Below, one piece after another: positions 8,945 to 20,796 of a stretch of 64,000 nucleotides of DNA. The stretch is taken from the NCBI GenBank assembly GCA_963725425.1, contig CAVRYJ010000006.1:620001-684000 (forward strand), given 5' to 3'. This DNA is from Clostridium_I sp963725425. Its GTDB lineage: Bacteria; Bacillota; Clostridia; Clostridiales; Clostridiaceae. Within the stretch, counting starts at the first letter, position 1, and each line of letters starts with the position of its first letter. A program made the position numbers and the translations under genes. A model generated the notes under the pieces. It was not told the DNA's origin and did not search any database. It saw only the letters and a program-made list of their open reading frames with translations.

Positions 8945-11832
8945 TCATTTCAACTTAATTTCTTTAATAAAATCATCAAGAGCTGTAATCATTATGTTTT
9001 TTCCTCTTCCCGCTCTATTTTGTTGTTTAATTTCATCAATTGTAACTACTTTAGCTTCTTTGTCTTTGGTCTTTAGTGTAATTTCCTGATATTGACCCTT
9101 GTATAAAAACCCATGGACCACATCATCTTCCTCACCTAAACTAATTCCTGTAACACCTGAAGCAACTTTTCCCATATAATTTATAAGACTAGAATTAAAT
9201 CTTATGCTCATTCCTTTTTTTGTGATGAGTATTACGTCACTTTCATCCTCATTACTTGAAAATTCTAGGTTTATAATCTCATCATTTTCACTTCTGAATT
9301 TATACACAAGACAACTAGAGTAATCCCCTTTAAATTCATCCATTTTCATTTTTTTTACAAACCCACTTTTAGTAAAAAAGAATATATCATTATTATAGTC
9401 TTTTATTGAAATTATATTTATTATTTTTTCTTTATCTTTGTCAAAATCATCATTAATATTATCTACACTAATTTCCTCTTCAGTAATACTATCAAGAAAG
9501 CAAGCATCTAAACTAATGATTTTGCCGGTATTTGTGAATAATAATATTGTATCTTCAGAATCTGTTTTACACTCTTTAAAATGAATACCTAATTTTGACT
9601 TATTGCTTGCTTTATTACTGGATTTCAGTAAACCTTTTTCATTAACAGAAACATAATATATATTATTATTATATTCACCTATTAATTCAGCATCTTTTAT
9701 TCTATCATTTTTCGAAAAATTCAAAAGCTTTGTTCCAATAATATTTCTATCTACTTCCTGCAAGCAAGGTTTTTTTACTACAAGACTAAGTCCATTAACA
9801 GTTTGGATCTTAATGGACTTAAAATCCTCATCTTTTTCAAGTAGTTTTACGAAATTCAATTCTTCATTTCCCTTAAGTTTTAATGCCATCATTCTGGAGT
9901 AACTTGATTTAAATTTAGGCACACTTGTCTTTTTTATAAACCCTCTATCCGTAATGAGCAAAAATTCACTGCTACAATTTATGTCTTCCACAGAAAAAAC
10001 ACCAACTATATGCTCCTTATTTAGGTCCAAACCTTTTATTATAGCATCTAGTCTTTGACCTTTATCTTTCCATTTGTACTCAGGAATAGCATCTCCTCTA
10101 AGTTGATACATGTTTCCAGCACTTGTAAAAAGCATCACCATATCCTTTGTATTTGAATTAAATAAATATTTGTTTGCATCTCCGTCTCTATACTCTATAT
10201 CCTCCACATTTGTATTTGATCTCAAATAAGTTTTCTGAGCTATTCTCTTTATAAAACCTTCATTTGACATTGTTACAACGGTGTCCTCAACTACTATAAA
10301 TTCTTCAATATCAATTTTTGCTTCTGCCTCATCTTCTACTATTTCAGTTCTTCTACTATCTCCATATTTTTCTTTTACCTCAGTTAATTCACTTTTTACT
10401 ACAGATAAAAGCACGCTTTCATTTTCCAAAATATTTTTAAGCTTTTTTATTACCTTAGCTAGCTCTCTATGCTCTTTTGAAAAATCTTTATCTCAAGCCC
10501 TGTTAGTCTGTAAAGCATAAGTTCAACTATAGCTTCAGCTTGAATTTCTGTGAATTTAAACTTTAGTACCAAATTATTTATAGAGTCTTTTTTAGATTTA
10601 GAACTTCTTATTGTAGTTATTATTTCATCAAGTATATCTATTGCCTTAATGAGACCTTCAACAATATGGAACCTCTTCTCAGCAATTTCAAGTTCCCTTT
10701 GTGCTTTTCTCTTAACTACTTCCTTTTGATGCTCAACATAGAACTTAATTATTGTCTTTAACCCCATAGTAAGTGGTTTTCCGTCTGAAAGTGCCACCAT
10801 ATTAAAACTTATATTTGATTGAAGTTCAGTCTTTTTAAAAAGATATTTTTCTACCTTTGCTACCTCATCCTTAGTTGCCGCTTTCCTGAATTCTATTACA
10901 GACCTTATTCCCGTTCTGTCAGTTTCATCTCTAATGTCAGTTATACTTTCTAAAGCTTTCTGATACCTTTTATCACCTGTCATTTCAGATATACTTTCTA
11001 GTAACTTTGCCTTATTTTTTCTATAAGGAAACTCAGTTATAACTATTCCTATTCGACCATTTTCAAGCATTTCTATATTTGTTTTAGCTCTTAAAGTTAC
11101 CTTACCTTCACCTTTTTCATAAGCAGCAAGGAGCGATTCCTTGCCAATTAAGATACCTCCAGTAGGTAAATCTGGTCCCTTTATATAATTCATGAGTTCT
11201 GCTGTAGTTATTTCATTATTATCTATGTACTTTAATGTCCCATCTATAACCTCATTAAGATTATGAGGTGGTATGTTAGTTGCAAGTCCAACTGCTATGC
11301 CAAAGGCTCCATTTACTAAAAGATTTGGATATCTTGCAGGAAGAACTCTAGGTTCGAGCTCTGAGGATGAATAATTATCCATCATGTCAACTACATTTTT
11401 ATCCATATCCTTTAACATTTCCATTGCCATAGGTGTTAATTTTGCTTCAGTATAACGCATTGCAGCTGCTCCATCACCATCCTGACTTCCCCAGTTACCG
11501 TGTCCATCAATAAGTGGATATCTAGTTGAAAAGTTTTGAGCAAGTATAACCATTGCCTCATATACAGAAGAGTCTCCGTGTGGATGATATTTACCCAATA
11601 TATCTCCTACAATTCTAGCTGATTTGTAATAAGGCTTATCAGGGAAAGCCTTAAGCATATATGCACCATATAATATTCTTCTATGAACTGGTTTAAGCCC
11701 ATCTCTAACATCTGGTAATGCTCTTTCCTTTGCTACTTCCACCGCATAGGGCAAATAATTATCAGGCATAGCCTCTTCCAGTGGGATATCAATAATATTA
11801 TTATCCTTGGGTATATCTATTTTCTTAACCAT
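8945..11832 (-). pseudogene. parC: Type IIA topoisomerase A subunit (ParC/GyrA-like), frameshifted
   Basis: This is the DNA-cleaving subunit partner of the ATPase subunit encoded immediately upstream. The N-terminal half holds the winged-helix and tower region with the catalytic tyrosine at 127 in MRYTEAKL. The C-terminal half is the DNA-wrapping beta-propeller with repeated FxxTxxGxxKK-like blades. The two halves are in different frames; one missing A opposite the TTTT run at 10474-10477 restores FQKEHRELAKVIKK across the coiled coil. The repaired length is 962 residues. The ATG at 11832 has GGAGGT upstream and is 12 bp from the end of parE. Topoisomerase IV or a second gyrase cannot be decided from sequence alone; an error is likelier than a real mutation. 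Confidence 0.87.
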
Positions 11833-11844
11833 TCTTAACCTCCA

Positions 11845-13803
11845 TTAAAACTCTGCATATTTGTACAAATATTTTTTTCTAGGTTCTACCACATCTCCCA
11901 TTAAAAGGGATACCATTTTTTCGGCTTTTGCAGCATCTTCTATAGTAACCCTCTGTAGAGTTCTAGTAGTAGGATTTAATGTTGTTTCCCAAAGCTGGTC
12001 TGGGTTCATCTCACCAAGACCCTTATATCTCTGTATAAGGTACCCCTTCCCAACTTCCCTCTTAGCAGCCTCTAACTGTTCATCAGAATATGCATACTTT
12101 ACAATTTCACCATTTTTACTAGCTTTATAAACCTTATACAGAGGTGGTAAAGCAATATATAAATGTCCATTTGCTATAAGTTGTCTCATGTACCTGTAAA
12201 TATAGGTCATCCACAGCGTTCTAATGTGATAACCATCCACATCTGCATCGCTCATGACTATTATTTTATGGTATTTAAGTTCCTGTTCCTTATAGTTAGC
12301 TAGGACTCCTGTTCCAATAGCCACTGCAAATATTTTAAGTTCTTCACTAGCAAGGACATTTTCAAGCTTTTGCTTTTCAGTGTTCATTATTTTTCCCTTT
12401 GATGGCATAATTGTTTGAAATCTTCTGTCTCTTGCCTGTTTAGCACTTCCACCAGCTGAATCTCCTTCTACTATTATAAATTCAGTTAAGCTTGAGTCCT
12501 TTAATGTACATGCGGCTACTTTTCCCGCAAGAGGTGCTGTACCTCTTCCTACTTTTCGCTTTTCCGCTTCATTTATCTTCTTAATCTTTTCTCTCCTTGA
12601 ACATGCTTCAATGGCATTATTCATAAAAGATGCTGCCAATTCTTTATTATCTTCTATCCATTCACAAAATCTAGTGTATGCTAAATCATTCATAATAGTA
12701 TATGCTTCAGCATTTCCAAGTTTTGTTTTTGTTTGCCCCTCAAAAATTGGACTAGACAGCCTAATCTTAATTATTGCTGTCATACCTTCTCTTAAGTCGT
12801 CTCCTTCAAACTCCTTGTCCTTTTCCTTTATTAAGTTCAGTTTTTTAGCCCATTCCTTAAAGGCACGGGTCATTCCTGTTTTAAATCCAGTTTCATGTGT
12901 TCCAGCTTCAGACGTAGGAATATTATTTACATAGCTAGCTATGTACTCTGTAGTTGAATCTGTAAACTGTATACAGACTTCTGCCCCTAAAAATATTCCA
13001 TTAACTTCTCTCTCTCCACTAAAAAAAATGGGTTCCTTATGAATAGGATTTTTACTTTCATTAAGATAATCTATAAAATCCAAAAGTCCTCTTTCTGAGT
13101 GATATAACTTTTGTACTTCTTGATCTTTTCTTTTATCAATAAACTCCAAGGTTATTCCTTTGTTTTGAAAAGAAAGCTCCTGAAGCCGCTCATCTATTAT
13201 TTCAAATTTAAAATCTGTAGACCCAAATATTCTATTATCTGGTTTAAAGGTTACAGTTGTACCCGTATCTCCAGTTTTCTTATCTAACTTAATGAGTTTT
13301 GTAACAGGTGTTCCTGGCATAAGTCTCTTAAGCGACTTATCCATTGCATATTCAAATCTCTGTTTATATGTATAGCCACCCTGCTTTACTTCAACTTCAA
13401 GCCATTCTGAAAGAGCATTTACTACGGCGGCTCCAACTCCATGTAACCCACCGGACGTCTTATAACTCTTGTTATCAAATTTTCCTCCAGTATGAAGCTC
13501 AGTATAAACCATTTCCACCCCAGATTTTTTCTTAATTGGATGAATTCCTGTAGGTATACCTCTGCCATTGTCTGAAATTGTTACACTTTTGTCTTCATTC
13601 AATATTATAGTCGCTTTATCTCCATAACCATTTGATATTTCATCTATGGCGTTATCTAATATTTCCCATATGCAATGATGCAGTCCCTTGCTTCCTGTAG
13701 AACCTATGTACATACCAGGTCTTATTCTTACTGGTTCTAATTTTTCTAGGGAAGTTAGCGATAATACATCATAAACTTGTTCTTTATTATTATCCAAAGT
13801 CAT
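11845..13803 (-). CDS. parE: Type IIA topoisomerase B subunit (ParE/GyrB-like)
   Basis: This is the ATP-driven subunit of topoisomerase IV (or an alternative gyrase), about 652 residues. The GHKL ATPase fold is shown by EILDNAIDEISNGYGD, DNGRGIPTG and the lid motif SGGLHGVGAAVVNALS. The Toprim domain is shown by IVEGDSAGGSAKQARDR and MSDADVDGYHIRTL, with the acidic residues that bind magnesium. The C-terminal RYKGLGEMNPDQLWETT is the family signature. I use the ATG at 13803 because GGAGGAAAC is just upstream; an in-frame ATG four codons earlier lies before that site. It heads a two-gene operon with parC. Confidence 0.93.
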   Translation of the reverse strand: MTLDNNKEQVYDVLSLTSLEKLEPVRIRPGMYIGSTGSKGLHHCIWEILDNAIDEISNGYGDKATIILNEDKSVTISDNGRGIPTGIHPIKKKSGVEMVYTELHTGGKFDNKSYKTSGGLHGVGAAVVNALSEWLEVEVKQGGYTYKQRFEYAMDKSLKRLMPGTPVTKLIKLDKKTGDTGTTVTFKPDNRIFGSTDFKFEIIDERLQELSFQNKGITLEFIDKRKDQEVQKLYHSERGLLDFIDYLNESKNPIHKEPIFFSGEREVNGIFLGAEVCIQFTDSTTEYIASYVNNIPTSEAGTHETGFKTGMTRAFKEWAKKLNLIKEKDKEFEGDDLREGMTAIIKIRLSSPIFEGQTKTKLGNAEAYTIMNDLAYTRFCEWIEDNKELAASFMNNAIEACSRREKIKKINEAEKRKVGRGTAPLAGKVAACTLKDSSLTEFIIVEGDSAGGSAKQARDRRFQTIMPSKGKIMNTEKQKLENVLASEELKIFAVAIGTGVLANYKEQELKYHKIIVMSDADVDGYHIRTLWMTYIYRYMRQLIANGHLYIALPPLYKVYKASKNGEIVKYAYSDEQLEAAKREVGKGYLIQRYKGLGEMNPDQLWETTLNPTTRTLQRVTIEDAAKAEKMVSLLMGDVVEPRKKYLYKYAEF

Positions 13804-13986
13804 TGTTTCCTCCATTATCCATTATATCTATAATTTCTATAAGTCATCTTAATTAAAAATATACTAGCATAGCTAGTTATTTTTTTTAAATGATCAAGTA
13901 ATTAAACTTACATTTTAAAATTATAAATCTATTTTGTCTATATGTAAATTAATTATTATAAATAAATTAATTTTTGTGCAAAATCA

Positions 13987-14010
13987 GCCGCTAGTTTTTA
14001 CACTAGCGGC
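13987..14010 (-). terminator. Hairpin after the MATE gene
   Basis: A perfect 9-bp stem GCCGCTAGT/ACTAGCGGC with a 6-base loop lies 30 bp past the stop of the minus-strand MATE gene. The downstream T-tract is short (TGATTTTG), so termination efficiency is uncertain. Confidence 0.6.
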
Positions 14011-14039
14011 CTTGAATATTATTTGATTAACCAGCCCAT

Positions 14040-15413
14040 TTATATTTCACTAGTCCGTTTCTTAATAACAGCATGATTTTTCCACTTGCCATTTTTGAAT
14101 CTAATTACATATAAAATACCACGTACTGCCCAATCCACATACATACCAAGGAAAATTCCAACTAATCCAAACTTTAAAGTTATACCAAGTACATAACCTA
14201 GTGTTATTCTAAAAATCCACATACCAATTATGGAAGTTACCATTGTATACTTTGCGTCACCTGCCCCCTTGAGCCCAGCTGGCAATACAAAAGATAAAGG
14301 CCAATATATCATAGCCGCTGCATTTATTTTTAAAACATTTGCTGTAATATTTATAATTTCAGTGTTTGTTGTATACAAAGAAGCCAACTCTCTTGAAAAT
14401 AAAAGCGAAGCTACCCCAATTACTGTTAAAAGTGCTATTGCCATTTTTGTTATATAGGATAAACACTTTTCTGCTTCTTTATCATTTCCTTTGCCCATAT
14501 ATCTTCCCACTAATGCAGTAGCAGCTATTCCTAACGCATTTCCTGGAATATTAAAAATATTTGCAATGGAATTAGTTATAGTATTTGCAGCCATAACTAT
14601 AGTTCCCATGTCAACAATAAACACTTGCATAATTAATTTTCCTCCATTAAATAATAAGGATTCTATACTAGCAGGTATTCCAATTCCAAATATAGAACTC
14701 AAAAGCTCTTTATCCACTTTGTAGCTCGTTATTTTTTTCAGTTGTATTATTCTTGAACCCCTAAGAAGTACTATGATTATAACAATAGCACCTATGGTTC
14801 TTGCTGTAGCTATTCCTAGTGCTGCTCCAGTAACTCCCATACTATTTAAGTGAATTATATTTCCTATACTAATGCCGTTTATAAATATCCATGAAAAAAA
14901 TACATTCAAAATATTCATGAATATTGATATTTTCATGGGGGTCTTTGAATCACCTGCCCCCCTAATTATTCCATTAGAAACCAGGTCTATTGTTATTAAA
15001 GGATATGTTATTAAAGTTATTCCAAGATAATTATACCCATTTATAATTACCGAACTTTCTGCTGAACCAAATAAAAGTCCAATTAATGGCTTTCTAAATA
15101 CTGCCATTAGAATAGTAATTACTAATGATATTGCGATACTTGAATATAATGCCTGTTTTGTGGCATCATTTGCTTTTTTTATATTGCCTTGTCCAATATA
15201 TTGTGCAACTACAACTGTACCACCTACAGCTAAAGCAGAAAAAAAAGCTATAAATATATTATTTATGGAATCTATCATTCCTATAGCAGACACAGCTTCT
15301 TTTCCAATATGCCCCGCCATCATTGTATTGATCATCCCCATTAATGCTACAAACAGTTGTTCAGTTATTATCGGTAGTGATAACTTAACAACATCTTTTC
15401 TATATAAAATCAT
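14040..15413 (-). CDS. MATE family multidrug exporter
   Basis: This 457-residue protein has twelve predicted membrane helices in two related bundles. The N-terminal IITEQLFVALMGMINTMMAG and the DSKTPMKISIFMN loop are typical of MATE cation antiporters, which extrude drugs using a sodium or proton gradient. The second bundle repeats the pattern at GIGIPASIESLLFNGGK. The ATG at 15413 follows GAGGGG. It stands alone between the topoisomerase pair and a SEDS gene. The substrate cannot be read from sequence. Confidence 0.9.
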   Translation of the reverse strand: MILYRKDVVKLSLPIITEQLFVALMGMINTMMAGHIGKEAVSAIGMIDSINNIFIAFFSALAVGGTVVVAQYIGQGNIKKANDATKQALYSSIAISLVITILMAVFRKPLIGLLFGSAESSVIINGYNYLGITLITYPLITIDLVSNGIIRGAGDSKTPMKISIFMNILNVFFSWIFINGISIGNIIHLNSMGVTGAALGIATARTIGAIVIIIVLLRGSRIIQLKKITSYKVDKELLSSIFGIGIPASIESLLFNGGKLIMQVFIVDMGTIVMAANTITNSIANIFNIPGNALGIAATALVGRYMGKGNDKEAEKCLSYITKMAIALLTVIGVASLLFSRELASLYTTNTEIINITANVLKINAAAMIYWPLSFVLPAGLKGAGDAKYTMVTSIIGMWIFRITLGYVLGITLKFGLVGIFLGMYVDWAVRGILYVIRFKNGKWKNHAVIKKRTSEI

Positions 15414-15574
15414 CTACTAAACCCCTCAGTTGTCTTAATTATTGACAATACTTATACTAGCACAATTTGCTTTTATTCTCAATAAAAAACAACTACTGAT
15501 TCATAAAGTTAAGATATGATGCCTTAATATATTGTTACATTTTTAGTAGGTGGATGTTGAGTTGGTTTTTGAAA

Positions 15575-16777
15575 TTAATTTCCGAATTCACTCATTTTTC
15601 GAATTATTCCTAATGCAATAAAAATTATAATCATAGAACTTCCACCATAACTTACAAGAGGAAGTGTTATTCCTGTGAGTGGAATCATACCTGTGACACC
15701 ACCAACTATAACTAAAACCTGAGAACCTATCATTGCACTAATACCTACAGCTAAAAGTTTCGAAAAATTATCTTCAGCAAATACTGCCGCTCTCATACAT
15801 CTATAGAAAATCAAAAAATATAAAATCATTATAGCAAAACCCATCAAAACGCCCATCTCCTCGCATATTGCAGAAAAAATGAAGTCAGTAGAGTTAACTG
15901 GTACAAAGCTTGGAAATCCAAGTCCTAACCCTGTACCAAATAATCCACCCCAAGCTATAGAATACATTGACTGGACAACTTGATAACTTTGATTGGCCTT
16001 ATACGGCCAAGGATTTTGCCATATCATAAATCTAAGCCTTACATATGCAAAAAGTTTGTAACTAATGAATCCACCTGCTAATAATGATATAAAAGCTACT
16101 ACAATATACTTAAGTTTTGACGTTGAAATATACATCATAGTTACAGCTATAACAAAAAATATAATTGCTGTCCCAAGAGCCTTTTCTATCACCATGAAAC
16201 CTAGCGTTGCCGTAACAACACAAGCAGGTTCAATGAGTTGTCTGAAATTTTTATAGTCCTTCAAAGCCGAAGCTAAATATGCAATTAAGAATAATTTTGC
16301 AAACTCTGAAGGCTGAAAGCTCATTCCGCCAAGCTTAACCCAGCTTCTAGAACCATTAATCTCTGTACCAATAAAAGTAGCCATTGAAGCAAAAATGAGA
16401 GTTCCTGTAAGATACACATATCTATATTTTTCGTATTTTTTTAAAGCTGGAAGCAATACAACGATTAATATAAAAGCTGCAATTCCCGCAATAAACCAAA
16501 TTATTTGTTTTATTGCCTCAGATGTATTAAGCCTATATAGCATTACCAGCCCTATACAAGAAAGTATGCAAGCAAAAATCAGTATATATTTATCTCCATA
16601 AGGAAAAAATCTTCTTACTATAAAATGGGAAACACCCAAAAGTACACATAGTACTCCACCCATAATTAGTGCACTTTTATCCATAGGCTGCTTGATTAAA
16701 AATAAATTTAGAAAACTTACCATACAAAAAATATAGGTTACCTTTAAAAGTTTTTTTTCTTCTTTTACACTATCCAT
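15575..16777 (-). CDS. SEDS family peptidoglycan polymerase (FtsW/RodA/SpoVE type)
   Basis: This 400-residue membrane protein has about ten helices. SEDS proteins polymerise lipid II into glycan strands together with a class B penicillin-binding protein. Diagnostic segments are GSRSWVKLGGMSFQPSEFAK, the long extracellular loop with GTGLGLGFPSFVPVNSTDF followed by SAICEEMG, and the C-terminal GMIPLTGITLPLVSYGGSS. The ATG at 16777 follows AGGTG. No PBP gene is adjacent, so the partner must lie elsewhere. Which subtype (division, elongation or sporulation) it belongs to cannot be decided here. Confidence 0.9.
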   Translation of the reverse strand: MDSVKEEKKLLKVTYIFCMVSFLNLFLIKQPMDKSALIMGGVLCVLLGVSHFIVRRFFPYGDKYILIFACILSCIGLVMLYRLNTSEAIKQIIWFIAGIAAFILIVVLLPALKKYEKYRYVYLTGTLIFASMATFIGTEINGSRSWVKLGGMSFQPSEFAKLFLIAYLASALKDYKNFRQLIEPACVVTATLGFMVIEKALGTAIIFFVIAVTMMYISTSKLKYIVVAFISLLAGGFISYKLFAYVRLRFMIWQNPWPYKANQSYQVVQSMYSIAWGGLFGTGLGLGFPSFVPVNSTDFIFSAICEEMGVLMGFAIMILYFLIFYRCMRAAVFAEDNFSKLLAVGISAMIGSQVLVIVGGVTGMIPLTGITLPLVSYGGSSMIIIFIALGIIRKMSEFGN

Positions 16778-16948
16778 ATATACTTCACCTATCCTACAAC
16801 CTTAAACATAGTATTTCCTATTTTCATCACATTATCACGTCTTTTATACGTTTTAAAATTTAACTATTTATATTATTATATCATACTCATAGTTAATCTC
16901 GGATTACTTATAATATTTAGAACACGTTTTCCCATGGTTATGATTTTA

Positions 16949-17007
16949 TGAATCTTGAAAAAAATAGCAAGTCTGTATTCTGATCTATTTTGTTGATTGT
17001 GCCTTAA
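16949..17007. repeat. AAGGCA hairpin repeat, copy 1
   Basis: This is an intergenic copy of a dispersed palindromic repeat. It contains the core AGCAAGTCTGTATTCTGATC and then CTATTTTG, ending with TGATTGTGCCTTAA. The right end is the complement of the TTAAGGCA left end seen in the other copies. The left end here is degenerate. Confidence 0.7.
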
Positions 17008-17041
17008 TGTTTCTAAGTTGATTCATAATCTAACAATAAAA

Positions 17042-17079
17042 ATGGTGTTTCAAAATGTTTAATCATTTTGAAACACCAT
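17042..17079 (-). terminator. Intrinsic terminator overlapping the MATE stop codon
   Basis: A 16-bp perfect stem ATGGTGTTTCAAAATG with a 6-base loop is followed on the minus strand by TTTTATTG and on the plus strand by six Ts. The last codons and stop of the minus-strand MATE gene form one arm. Confidence 0.8.
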
Positions 17080-18494
17080 TTTTTTCATTAGCTAGCACTT
17101 TTACTATATGCATAATTTTTTTGCTGAGTTTGAATGCTGGAACTTTTGAATCTTTCTGAGCCATATCTTTTTTAATAAAATATACAGATGTTACAAATGA
17201 TATTATATCTGAAACTGGATATGCAATCCATGCTCCCACTGTTCCAAACATATGAACGAAGAGTATAGCTAAAGGTATAAATAATACCAGTTGCCTATAA
17301 ATCGAAAATAGGAAAGATTTTTTTGACTCCTCTATTGCCTGATAGTAATATATACATATATAATATATTCCTATTACAGGGTGTACTGCTATACTTATTC
17401 TAAAAGCTATTACAGCACTGTGAAGTATGGAAGCATCCTTAACGAAAAATCCAATTATTGGTGTAGCGAAAATCATAAGCAAACTTCCAAATCCAAGTGA
17501 GGTAATTGTTACAGCTTTTATAGTGACTTTTAATGTTTCCCTCACCTTTTTATAATTTCCAGCTCCATAATTATATGCTACAATAGGCTGCATTGCTGCA
17601 CTTATTCCAATTATCGTTACAAAAATAAACATGGATACCTTAGTGATTACACCCACTATAATTATTGCTGTATCTCCACCACTGGCGACTAACAATTTGT
17701 TCAATATTACTGACACCACTGCATCGGAAATTTCAATGACAAAAGTTGAAAAACCAATGGCTATTATTTCTGCAAGTAAGTTTTTATTAAAGGATTTAAA
17801 TATATTCTTCATAGTAAATTTAATACTAAATTTAGTCCTAATTTTGTTAAAATGATATAATGTATAAGCAAAAGCTATAACCTGAGAAATAGTAGTAGCT
17901 ATTGCTGCACCTTCAACACCAAATCCAAGTACAGCTACCAATAAATAATCTATTATTATATTAAATATAGCTCCTATAAAATTAGAGTAAAGAGCAATTT
18001 TAGTGTCTCCAATTGATGTCATTGTATAACAGGCTACCATTGAAAGACATTGAAAGAAACTTCCTATCAAAATAATACTTATATATTTATCTGCAAGAGG
18101 GTATACAACGCTACTAGCTCCAAGTGCAGTTATTAACGAATTTTTAAATATAAAAATGCCCAAACACACACATAAAAACGTAACTACTGTTAAAACAAAC
18201 GCATTTACTATTATATCTTTTACTTCTTTCATATTTCCACTTCCAAGACTTCTTGCAACAAATGTAGAAGCTCCTATGGATATAAGCATTCCCTAAGGAT
18301 GTTAAAAATCTTTGCACTGGAAATGAAACAGTTAATGCAGCTATTGCATCTACTCCCACATAACGCCCTACAAATACTGTATCAACCATGTTGTACAACT
18401 CTACAACTAGAAGTGATATTATTGACGGTATTGCGAACCTTAAAAGTATTTTGCTAACTTTTTTTTCTTTAAATATTGAATTATCTATTCCCAT
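17063..18494 (-). pseudogene. Second MATE family exporter, frameshifted
   Basis: The repaired protein is about 476 residues with twelve helices and is a MATE-type sodium/drug antiporter, distinct from the one at 14 kb. The N-terminal piece begins MGIDNSIFKEKKVSKILLRF and contains VELYNMVDTVFVGRYVG, a form common in clostridial MATE proteins. The frame changes at 18289-18293, where removing one base restores LTSLGMLISIGASTFVARSL and joins the C-terminal piece. This is an extra base rather than a missing one, unlike most breaks in the window. The ATG at 18494 has AAGGTGGTGAG upstream. Confidence 0.83.
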
Positions 18495-18640
18495 GAAATC
18501 TCACCACCTTTGCTTTACTTCATGAGTTTTTTTATTCTATAGTCTTATTATATTTTAAATATGTATTGCTTTAAACTCCCTAAACTGTTGACTAAAAGGT
18601 ACTAATGAGGTAATAGTATACTTTCCCAATTCTATGCAAA

Positions 18641-18678
18641 AAGTACAAAAACACCTTATCTAAGGTGTCTTTGTACTT
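18641..18678 (-). terminator. Intrinsic terminator of the AraC/GH39 gene
   Basis: A long stem built from AAGTACAAA..CACCTTA and its complement ends in TTTTTGC on the minus strand. The stop codon of the frame-corrected upstream gene falls in the loop region, a compact gene end that supports the corrected reading. Confidence 0.75.
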
Positions 18679-20736
18679 CTTTGATTGTTATTAGTACCGC
18701 TCCATAGCCAGTAAGCTGCGTTTGCAGATTAAGCACAGCACTTTTTTTGCAAATTTAAAATTTATTTCAGGAAATGATGCCTTGTGAATTATTTCTTTTT
18801 CCTCTTTGTTAAGTCTCCCAGGTCTTCCCATATCAAGCCAATAATTATAAGATGAGCCCACTTCTTCATCTATTACATAGGTTGTAATCCTAACTGAAGA
18901 TGTGATTTGTACTATATTTAAAGAGAACTTTTTCTCTTTTGAATTTTTAAGTCCCCTAAGTTTTGAGTAGCTCTTTAACTCAATAAGATTGTCTATTTCC
19001 TCATTGTAACTATATAAAAGTATTTGATATTCTCCCTGTTTTTTTGTAACGATATAACCATTATCCCTTTCTACCAAGGTATCACCAAGCATATTAAGAA
19101 GGTAATATGCATAAAAAGCTGGTTTTCTGATTGCTTTGTCGTTAACAATGCCAGGATATCCAAAAAACACTTCATTTGTTAAATTAACTTGACTACCGAG
19201 AACATCAAAAGCTCTTAGCATACCTAAGTTTTTTTTACCCTTTATCTCATTTTCGATTATAAAAGGTAACATATAAGCGGTATCGTAAATTGGATTAATG
19301 GTTAAAGAAGCATCATAGTACTCTTTTATAATGTTTAACTTATATTCTCCTTCAATTATTTCTCTGGCAGAGTTAAGTATTTCTTCTGGCATTACAGATG
19401 AAAATTGAAATTCAAATTCACTTAAATTCAAAGTTTCTATGTCATCAAAAAAATCAAGGAAAGATTTTAATGCTACTATAAATTCATCTCTGTCAAAACC
19501 TATATTATCAATTACGATTAAGGGATTTATATTTAAGGTATCAAGGTATTCAAAAACCGTCATAGCACGACTCCAATTATAAAACTTTGCCCCAGAGAAT
19601 ATCCCCATATCCAAGGAGAATACATTTAATAATCTTGCATAGTTATAGCCTATTTGCTCCTGAAGGTCTTCCAAAATATCTTTATTATCCTCAATGAGTA
19701 AATCGAATGCTTCTCCTACATTAATAACGTTTTTAAAGTTTTTTTCAAATTTCCCCAAATCCTTGCTCATATCTATGTTGATTTTATTTATCTTATTTTC
19801 AGAATTAAATCTATCGTAATCTTCAAGATAGTATATAACACCTTCAATAGCTTCATTTAATGGGTGATGTTGCATCTTTTTGTGTTTTTCAAATGTGAAC
19901 TCATCCATCTTATTTTTTTTTCTAAAATTTAATGGTGTGGTTTTATAGTATATCTTAAAATTTTTATTAAAATACCTTGTATGTGAAAAACCAACTTCTT
20001 CTGATATTTCTGAAATACTCTTATCACTATCAAGTAAAAGCTTAATAGACTCTTCCACTCTAGTAATATTTATTAAATCCGTAAAACTAGAACCTGTTGC
20101 ATATTTGATTTCATGTGACAAATAGTGTGTACTTAAAAACTCTTTATCAGCAATATCCTGAAGGGTTATATTGTTATTATAATTGTTAAATATATATTTC
20201 GCTATGCGATGATATCTCTCTAGCTGTTCTTCGTTTTCTTTTAACTCCTCTTGCTCATACATAAGATAATGAAAATTGTTAATAAGATAGTATAAAAGCC
20301 TCACTAAGTTATCTTCAATCTCCTCATCATAATTATCACTTTTTTGAACAAACTCACAGAGTATTATACTTAAAAAAGTCCTAAGTTCATCATACTCTTC
20401 ACTATCTTGAGCTCCTTCATCAGATGTATTTGTATAAAAAAACATGTTCTCAATATCATTATAATATTTTTCAAAAAAGAACGGATCTATGTGAAATATC
20501 AAAACTTTGTTATCTTTATCATTTGAATATAATTTATGTAATTCATCAACATTGATTATCTCAATTTCATTTTCCTCTAAATCATAAGTATCATTGTTAA
20601 TTGTTACTTCAATCTTCCCTTTAAGTACATAAATCATTTCAATTGCATTTTGCCAGTGCATGGGGTATTCACTGACCGTAACAAAATCAATATATACAGG
20701 CACTCCCAGTGAGTAGTCTATATATTCCTTAGCCAT
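18656..20736 (-). CDS. AraC-type regulator with C-terminal GH39-like domain
   Basis: Residues 1-100 form a cupin-like sensor and residues about 170-275 hold two AraC-type helix-turn-helix motifs (DIADKEFLSTHYLSHEIK and EISEEVGFSHTRYFNKNF). The remaining 400 residues resemble a GH39 beta-xylosidase-type barrel, probably used for ligand sensing. As written the frame ends at 18691 with an atypical tail. One missing base in the T7 run at 18742-18748 would instead give SAVLNLQTQLTGYGAVLITI and a stop at 18656, the usual GH39 ending. The ATG at 20736 follows GAGGAGG. It is divergent from luxS, and no sugar gene is adjacent, so the regulon is unknown. Confidence 0.82.
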
Positions 20737-20796
20737 TAATTGTTTCCTCCTCTTTAACTGTGTTTTTGATCATAACCAATAACTTTTTAAAGCAAA

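Noticed and set aside
15517..15527. TGATGCCTTAA, an end of the AAGGCA repeat
   Set aside because: Only 11 bases match and no core follows; chance is plausible.
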